The translations under genes were made by a program, and so were the position numbers. Below, in pieces: positions 59,582 to 64,000 of a DNA stretch of 64,000 bases. Position 1 is the stretch's first letter; every line of letters starts with the position of its first letter. The stretch comes from Piscirickettsiaceae bacterium CG07_land_8_20_14_0_80_44_28 (GTDB taxonomy: Bacteria > Pseudomonadota > Gammaproteobacteria > Thiomicrospirales > Thiomicrospiraceae), in contig PEWX01000069.1 in the NCBI GenBank assembly GCA_002779995.1, positions 1 to 64,000 on the forward strand, written 5' to 3'. The notes beneath the pieces were generated by a model, which was not told where the DNA came from, searched no databases, and saw nothing but the letters and a program-made list of their open reading frames with translations.

Positions 59582-59640
59582 CTATGGTTAAAATACAAAA
59601 TAGATCGGTTATTAACCCAGGTTGACTTAAAGGAGCCATG

Positions 59641-60315
59641 ATGCAAGCGATTGATCCGGATTCAGTAACAATCAATATTGGTGAAGCACTCGGCAGTCTT
59701 AGTGTAATTGAAGTAACGTCCTGGAAAAGAGGCATAAGCTGGATTCTGCATGAACTCAAAAACATTCGTCAAGAATACCCCGTATGGGAACTACCTAGAT
59801 TCACATTAGGGTTTATTGAGAAAGTATGTAAAGAATCCGGAACACAACTGGGTATTCCTCAGGAAGTATCGGATGCGATTAAACGATTTGAAGACCAATT
59901 CTACGATCATTGCTGTGCCGCTCTCTGGTTTGTCAGCCGTTCCTATGAAGCCAAACAACTGCTAATGGATATGCCCATCATCTTCTGGTGTGTATTGGAA
60001 TATGCTGAAAAAAATGAATTAGATACCGATGAAGTGTTTGCTTTGTTTTGTGAAAAACGCAGTCACATCCTAAAGCTCGTCGGATTATCAGGTACTAAAT
60101 CTCAAATCAAAGCGCTACGAAAACTCCACTTTCCAAAACAATTTGAATCAAAACACTTAGATCAACTCATCAAATTCTTTGAACTGTTTACCCCTCAACA
60201 AATAGGGCGTCTACAGTATCTCGACATGAATGTTGTTACAAAATTAAATAGCGACCCTAGTCTCATAAATACAAATGGGTATGCCGATCAGGTTCAGAAA
60301 GTCCTAGCTGGATAA
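59641..60315 (+). CDS. Unknown protein divergent from the WYL regulator
   Basis: About 224 residues, mostly helical with several Trp and Cys residues (FYDHCCAALWFVSRSYEAKQ, PIIFWCVLEYAEKN). No family recognised. AGGAG at 59631-59635 fits ATG 59641 better than ATG 59638. It is followed by a 190-base gap before the next operon. Being opposite a WYL regulator it is probably controlled by it. Confidence 0.7.
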   Translation: MQAIDPDSVTINIGEALGSLSVIEVTSWKRGISWILHELKNIRQEYPVWELPRFTLGFIEKVCKESGTQLGIPQEVSDAIKRFEDQFYDHCCAALWFVSRSYEAKQLLMDMPIIFWCVLEYAEKNELDTDEVFALFCEKRSHILKLVGLSGTKSQIKALRKLHFPKQFESKHLDQLIKFFELFTPQQIGRLQYLDMNVVTKLNSDPSLINTNGYADQVQKVLAG

Positions 60316-60506
60316 AGAATTTTGTCGAATGGAATAATCTTACTTGAAGGAGTGTTAACTCTGAGTAACGGAGTTCCTCGCTTGGAGGGAAGAGTATATT
60401 TTGTACTGGTAAAATTTCGAACGAAATGTTAAAAGCTTATCTTGGAACAGTGATTCATCAACCAACACCGTTTGAATCAAATCAAACTAAAGAAAAGGGA
60501 TGTTAG
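60316..60506. other. Leader region of the three-gene operon
   Basis: About 190 bases without a gene. A small inverted repeat GTTAACTCTGAGTAACGGAG-like stretch (60355-60374) and A-rich sequence before the start at 60507 suggest a promoter region, but no exact -35/-10 pair stands out. Confidence 0.3.
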
Positions 60507-62204
60507 ATGTCAGGTATAAACCAGTTCATAATTGAAAATCTTTCAGAATGTACAACAATCAAGTCAAAGTTATATATTTCTCCTGAAATTCCTCAAAATA
60601 TTATTGAAAAATTTGTCAAGGCAATTGAATTTGATGGTGACTCAAACTCAATTTTAGGTGTTATTGATAGTTCTGCTCTAGGCATATCAAAGGGAACTGT
60701 ACTCACAGGAAAAAGATTTATTTTTAAAGATGCATTAAAAAGTGCTTATTCAGTTATGTATTCGGATATTTCTGGAGCTGAAGTTGAAGAAACAGTAAAT
60801 GAAAAAGGGAAAGTGAATAAGTTTTTGCATATTAATCTTAAAGAGGATTATAGGTATACAATTAGCGATACTTCCGAAATTCACTATGAAAATATAGCTG
60901 GATTACTAAATAAATTGGTTTCAGATTTTGATCTTTATGAAGAGCAAGGCCAATTAACTCCTATCGATCAGTTAAGTGATGAGTTAAAAAAAGCTTACGT
61001 CAAGATAATTATTAACATGACCTATTCAGATGATGGTGAAGTTGATCAAAAAGAGTTTTCTGAAGTTATGCAACTGATGACTAGAATTGATCTCGTATCA
61101 GATTCCAGAGTAGATGTCAGGAACTATTTAGTTTCTAGTGAAGGTCTTTTGACAACTGAAGAGTTGATAAGGACTTTGGATGAAAATACGCCAGATGGAA
61201 TGAGAAAATCCATTCACCTTTCTCTTGTTAAAGACTTGATTAGTATTTATGCTTCGACAAAGTCTGAGGTTAAAGCAGATTTTGATTTTTTGAAAGAAGC
61301 CCAAGTATATTTGGATATAACAGATGATCAAGTTGATTTAGCAGTTGATGCAATAAAGCAAGATTATAAGATTCTTAATAGATCATATACTGATGACCAA
61401 ATTACAAAAAGTATAAAAGAATTGTCATCTAAAGCTGCGGCTGTAGGTATTCCGCTTGGAGCAATATACTTATCTGGTTCTGTGATTGGGATGTCAGCAG
61501 CGGGTATGACTTCTGGTTTAGCAACGATTGGTATGGGAGGAGTTTTAGGCTTATCAAGTATGGCTACAGGTATTGGTGCGGCAGTGATTCTTGGTGTTGT
61601 AGCTTACAAAGGTGTTAAATATTTAACAAACTCTGGTACTGAGGAAGGTGATAAGAGAAGAGAATTGATGTTACAAAATGTAATTAGGCTTAATCAAAAA
61701 ACGTTAAATTTAATTATTCAGGATATTAATGAGTTAGTTAAGCGGTTAAATATCGCTCTTAAAGATGCAGCTGTCACAAAAGAACAGGTTCAAATGCTGG
61801 GGAAAAAATTGGCAGTTTTTATTGGCGCTTCAGAAGAGCTCTCAAAGAAAAATCAAAGAGACTCAGCAAGCCAAGCGAGATTATCTTGTCCTGAATTCTT
61901 AGATGTTGAGCGACTAAAGGTAATCTCTAAAGAAGGAATTGATAAAAAACCTTATAACTTTGTATTAAGTCATTATGAAGAAAATGTAGTTGTAGAGAAA
62001 GATGAACAAGGAGGTGAAGTTGAAAAGCATGTTTTACGGCTCAGAAAAGATCTGTCTACCGAGAAATTAGTGAGCCTTGGTGATGTTTTAACTTCATTGG
62101 GTTACAACGAAACCAGTAGTGCAGTTAAAAGTAAGGCCGAGAACTTAAAGAAAAAAGCATCGGAAGAGGCAAAAAATAGATTTGGAGGCTTTTTCTCAAA
62201 ATGA
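60507..62204 (+). CDS. Unknown protein: PH-like, TerB-like and glycine-rich membrane regions
   Basis: 565 residues. Residues about 40-130 (GISKGTVLTGKRFIFK, YSDISGAEVEE) look like a bacterial pleckstrin-homology fold. About 150-285 is TerB-like helical (VKIIINMTYSDDGEVDQKEF). 308-374 is a glycine-rich hydrophobic span able to form membrane hairpins, followed by a coiled region and a Lys-rich C-terminus. A good frame with a ribosome site (AAAGGGATG-like) before the ATG. It overlaps the next gene by 4 bases. Domain calls are from visual pattern only. Confidence 0.75.
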   Translation: MSGINQFIIENLSECTTIKSKLYISPEIPQNIIEKFVKAIEFDGDSNSILGVIDSSALGISKGTVLTGKRFIFKDALKSAYSVMYSDISGAEVEETVNEKGKVNKFLHINLKEDYRYTISDTSEIHYENIAGLLNKLVSDFDLYEEQGQLTPIDQLSDELKKAYVKIIINMTYSDDGEVDQKEFSEVMQLMTRIDLVSDSRVDVRNYLVSSEGLLTTEELIRTLDENTPDGMRKSIHLSLVKDLISIYASTKSEVKADFDFLKEAQVYLDITDDQVDLAVDAIKQDYKILNRSYTDDQITKSIKELSSKAAAVGIPLGAIYLSGSVIGMSAAGMTSGLATIGMGGVLGLSSMATGIGAAVILGVVAYKGVKYLTNSGTEEGDKRRELMLQNVIRLNQKTLNLIIQDINELVKRLNIALKDAAVTKEQVQMLGKKLAVFIGASEELSKKNQRDSASQARLSCPEFLDVERLKVISKEGIDKKPYNFVLSHYEENVVVEKDEQGGEVEKHVLRLRKDLSTEKLVSLGDVLTSLGYNETSSAVKSKAENLKKKASEEAKNRFGGFFSK

Positions 62205-63712
62205 CGGAAGAAAAAAGTAGACATTATGATGCTGGATCAGCACTCCTAGTCCAAAAGCACCAGGTTGACACTCTTGACAGGAAAACACTTGAAGTAGCTT
62301 CAGGAGTAAGCTCCTTAGAGCAGTTGCAGAGAGAAACTATTGATGAATTTAATGCACTAAATGATCAATTAGACTCTTTGTTGGCTTTAAAAGGAGTTGA
62401 ATTTTCAGAAGCGAGTGCTGAAATGTCTATCGATGTTGAGTTATTGCTTGATGAGTCAGAAAGAAAAGTTCGATCTGAATTCCATTCCATTGAAGAGGTA
62501 GGCCAAGTCGATTATTCAGAAGACATGGACTGGGATGGCTATATAAACTCAGTTCATAAGTACGCTGAAGAGAATGGTATTGATTTATCGAAGGATCCTT
62601 TTGAGCAATTGATGTCAGATAGTCAGAGGGTTGAGCTTGAAAAACGAATTGACGAAGACTTGACGTATAAAAATGCTAATTGTGATGAATATGATTACAT
62701 GATTGCTGGTACCTGCGGCATGATTGGTGGGTTAGTTGATATTTTTTTTGTAGGAATTCCTGGAGACAGCAGCTTTATAAATAAGGGTGCAGATGCATTT
62801 GTTGATAAAAGCGTTCAGGGTTTTGCTTCTTTAATGGGGTGGGAAGGGGCCAGAGAAGGCTCTGATTCTACAAAAAGTGCTATTGGATATTTAGAACGAA
62901 AATATAAAGTAAATTATGATCAACGCTCTTCGGTGGATTCTCAGGGTAAAGTGAAGTTGAGTACGATAAATCATCATATTAAAAGCTTAGCTCATTCCCC
63001 TGATATTGTAGGTCTCTTTTTTTCCATACTTAGCCAGTTTACAAACACTGCGCATTTTGTAGAGGGTGGTCAGTTGATAGCTATTGATACTGATGATTTT
63101 GAGCTTAAGGGTCATAATTTTCCAGCAAAGGTTTTTTGCGGTTTCGTGAATTGGCTCGGACATCTCTTTTCTGATACGGCAGGTTCCTCAGGTGCACAAG
63201 GAAGAGGATCAGGTATCCCAATTCCCTTCTACTCGCTTCTTCAGTTTTTAGACGTTGGAAAGTTTGGTAAACATGATGATAGTTTTGCTAAAGTAGCTGT
63301 AAAAGTTTTTGAACAGGGGTATGACCTCAGGCACGGAATTGCAATGTCCATACCTGTTTTAATTACGGAGTTGCTAACTCGAATTTCTTGGACAGTAAAG
63401 CAACGTTACTATCATGAAAAGGAATGGGCTGATTGTATGCCAAGCACGAGCAATCCAGAGTTACGAAGAATGTTATTGGTGTCCCATGGAACTCTTTGTT
63501 TAATGGATGGTATCGATGCAGGTCTGAGGTCGGGGGGGAATATTGTTAGTTTTATGTTAAGGGCAAACTTAATTGCTTGGGGACGCTTTGGCGTTTCTGC
63601 TGTAAAAGAGGTTAATGCTTGGTACTTGACTGGAAAACTTGATGTTGAAGCGGCTAATGAAGAGCTCGATAAAGAGTATGAGCGATTATTAGGTAATGTT
63701 CGTGTTAATTAA
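62201..63712 (+). CDS. Unknown 503-residue protein of the same operon
   Basis: ATG 62201 overlaps the upstream stop (ATGA), so the pair is translationally coupled. An acidic helical N-terminus (about 1-155) precedes a glycine-rich hydrophobic stretch (YMIAGTCGMIGGLVDIFFVG, about 166-185) and a C-terminal part with several hydrophobic segments (HGIAMSIPVLITELLTRISW, FMLRANLIAWGRFGVSAV). No family recognised. A G7 run lies at 63532-63538. Confidence 0.72.
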   Translation: MTEEKSRHYDAGSALLVQKHQVDTLDRKTLEVASGVSSLEQLQRETIDEFNALNDQLDSLLALKGVEFSEASAEMSIDVELLLDESERKVRSEFHSIEEVGQVDYSEDMDWDGYINSVHKYAEENGIDLSKDPFEQLMSDSQRVELEKRIDEDLTYKNANCDEYDYMIAGTCGMIGGLVDIFFVGIPGDSSFINKGADAFVDKSVQGFASLMGWEGAREGSDSTKSAIGYLERKYKVNYDQRSSVDSQGKVKLSTINHHIKSLAHSPDIVGLFFSILSQFTNTAHFVEGGQLIAIDTDDFELKGHNFPAKVFCGFVNWLGHLFSDTAGSSGAQGRGSGIPIPFYSLLQFLDVGKFGKHDDSFAKVAVKVFEQGYDLRHGIAMSIPVLITELLTRISWTVKQRYYHEKEWADCMPSTSNPELRRMLLVSHGTLCLMDGIDAGLRSGGNIVSFMLRANLIAWGRFGVSAVKEVNAWYLTGKLDVEAANEELDKEYERLLGNVRVN

Positions 63713-63746
63713 TACACGAACATCGAAAGACTGATTGGAGAAAAAA

Positions 63747-64000
63747 GTGATTGCTGATATTCATGATAAAGCTTTAGAGATATATCTGGCTCATTCAAAA
63801 GCTGTACAAGGTTTTACATTTGCTACAAGAGTAAGAGATACGGCAAATAGAATGTCTAAAGACGTTTGGTTTCAAGGATCAAATTATGTCTTTACCTCTC
63901 CATATAAGGCTGGCGACAAACATAGTAAAACTAAAACCATTGGATTTGAGATTACTGAACATGTTGTTCTCAATAGTTCATTTGGTATGCAAAATGGTAT
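63747..64000 (+). CDS. Third gene of the operon, cut by the window end (partial)
   Basis: GTG 63747 with GGAG at 63737-63740 starts VIADIHDKALEIYLAHSKAV, 34 bases after the previous stop, and stays open for 84 codons to the edge. TFATRVRDTANRMSKDVWFQ and NYVFTSPYKAGDKHSKTKTI follow. Not recognised. Its last visible codons (GMQNG) overlap the 18-base copy of the integrase-leader repeat. Confidence 0.6.
   Translation, partial: MIADIHDKALEIYLAHSKAVQGFTFATRVRDTANRMSKDVWFQGSNYVFTSPYKAGDKHSKTKTIGFEITEHVVLNSSFGMQNG
63983..64000 (+). repeat. Second copy of the integrase-leader 18-mer
   Basis: TGGTATGCAAAATGGTAT, identical to 34901-34918 and in the same orientation, running off the window edge. It is inside an open frame, so it may be coincidence or the right flank of the island. 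Confidence 0.45.

Overview
The window looks like a low-to-moderate G+C gammaproteobacterial chromosome, probably a sulfur-oxidising Thiotrichales/Piscirickettsiaceae-type organism (Hydrogenovibrio/Thiomicrospira-like). That placement is inferred from gene content and order (glyQ-glyS-gmhB-plsC, moeB-prmC-prfA-hemA, tRNA-Gln-prs-rplY-pth-ychF) and protein style; no database search was possible. No CRISPR array and no rRNA operon were seen.

Positions 1-34.8 kb are chromosomal backbone. It opens with groES-groEL behind a perfect CIRCE operator, then argC, erpA and citrate synthase. A leftward group follows (M23 peptidase-anmK, tusA), then glyQ-glyS, gmhB-plsC, and a MotA-like protein with two different MotB-like proteins that converge on a chemotaxis receptor. 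Next come ung, parE, two PilZ-type proteins, a small heavy-metal-associated (HMA) protein, parC, and an ordinary motA-motB pair. After that are the leftward hemA-prfA-prmC-moeB translation/haem operon, a TPR lipoprotein, tRNA-Gln, prs, rplY, pth, ychF and tRNA-Met. A family of dispersed palindromes with core CCAGGCCTGG is scattered through this backbone, some between genes and some inside reading frames, with one further copy in the island.

At 34.77 kb, directly after tRNA-Met, a genomic island begins and runs past the window end. It starts with a P4-type tyrosine integrase and an AlpA-like regulator. A leftward recombination block follows (RadC/JAB, DUF932, a gp3-like 'hydrolase or metal-binding' protein, a YqaJ exonuclease and a small glycine-rich zinc protein), then an inovirus Gp2/YagK-type replication protein. 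The middle of the island has been heavily remodelled by insertion sequences. An IS982-family element carrying a nested IS30-family element cuts the 3' end of a 469-codon unknown gene, and a second IS30 element splits a membrane-protein gene. Between them are a MerR-type regulator overlapping a VIT/von Willebrand A protein and two small genes.

The right part of the island looks like a defence region. It has a leftward operon of Type III-like Mod methyltransferase, SF2 helicase, a separate PD-(D/E)xK-like nuclease and the IS30-split membrane protein. Next is a WYL-domain regulator divergent from an unknown gene, with a clean inverted repeat between them. Last is a rightward operon of at least three unfamiliar genes (a PH-like/TerB-like/glycine-rich membrane protein, a 503-residue unknown protein, and a gene cut by the window end). 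This last operon is the best candidate here for an undescribed system.
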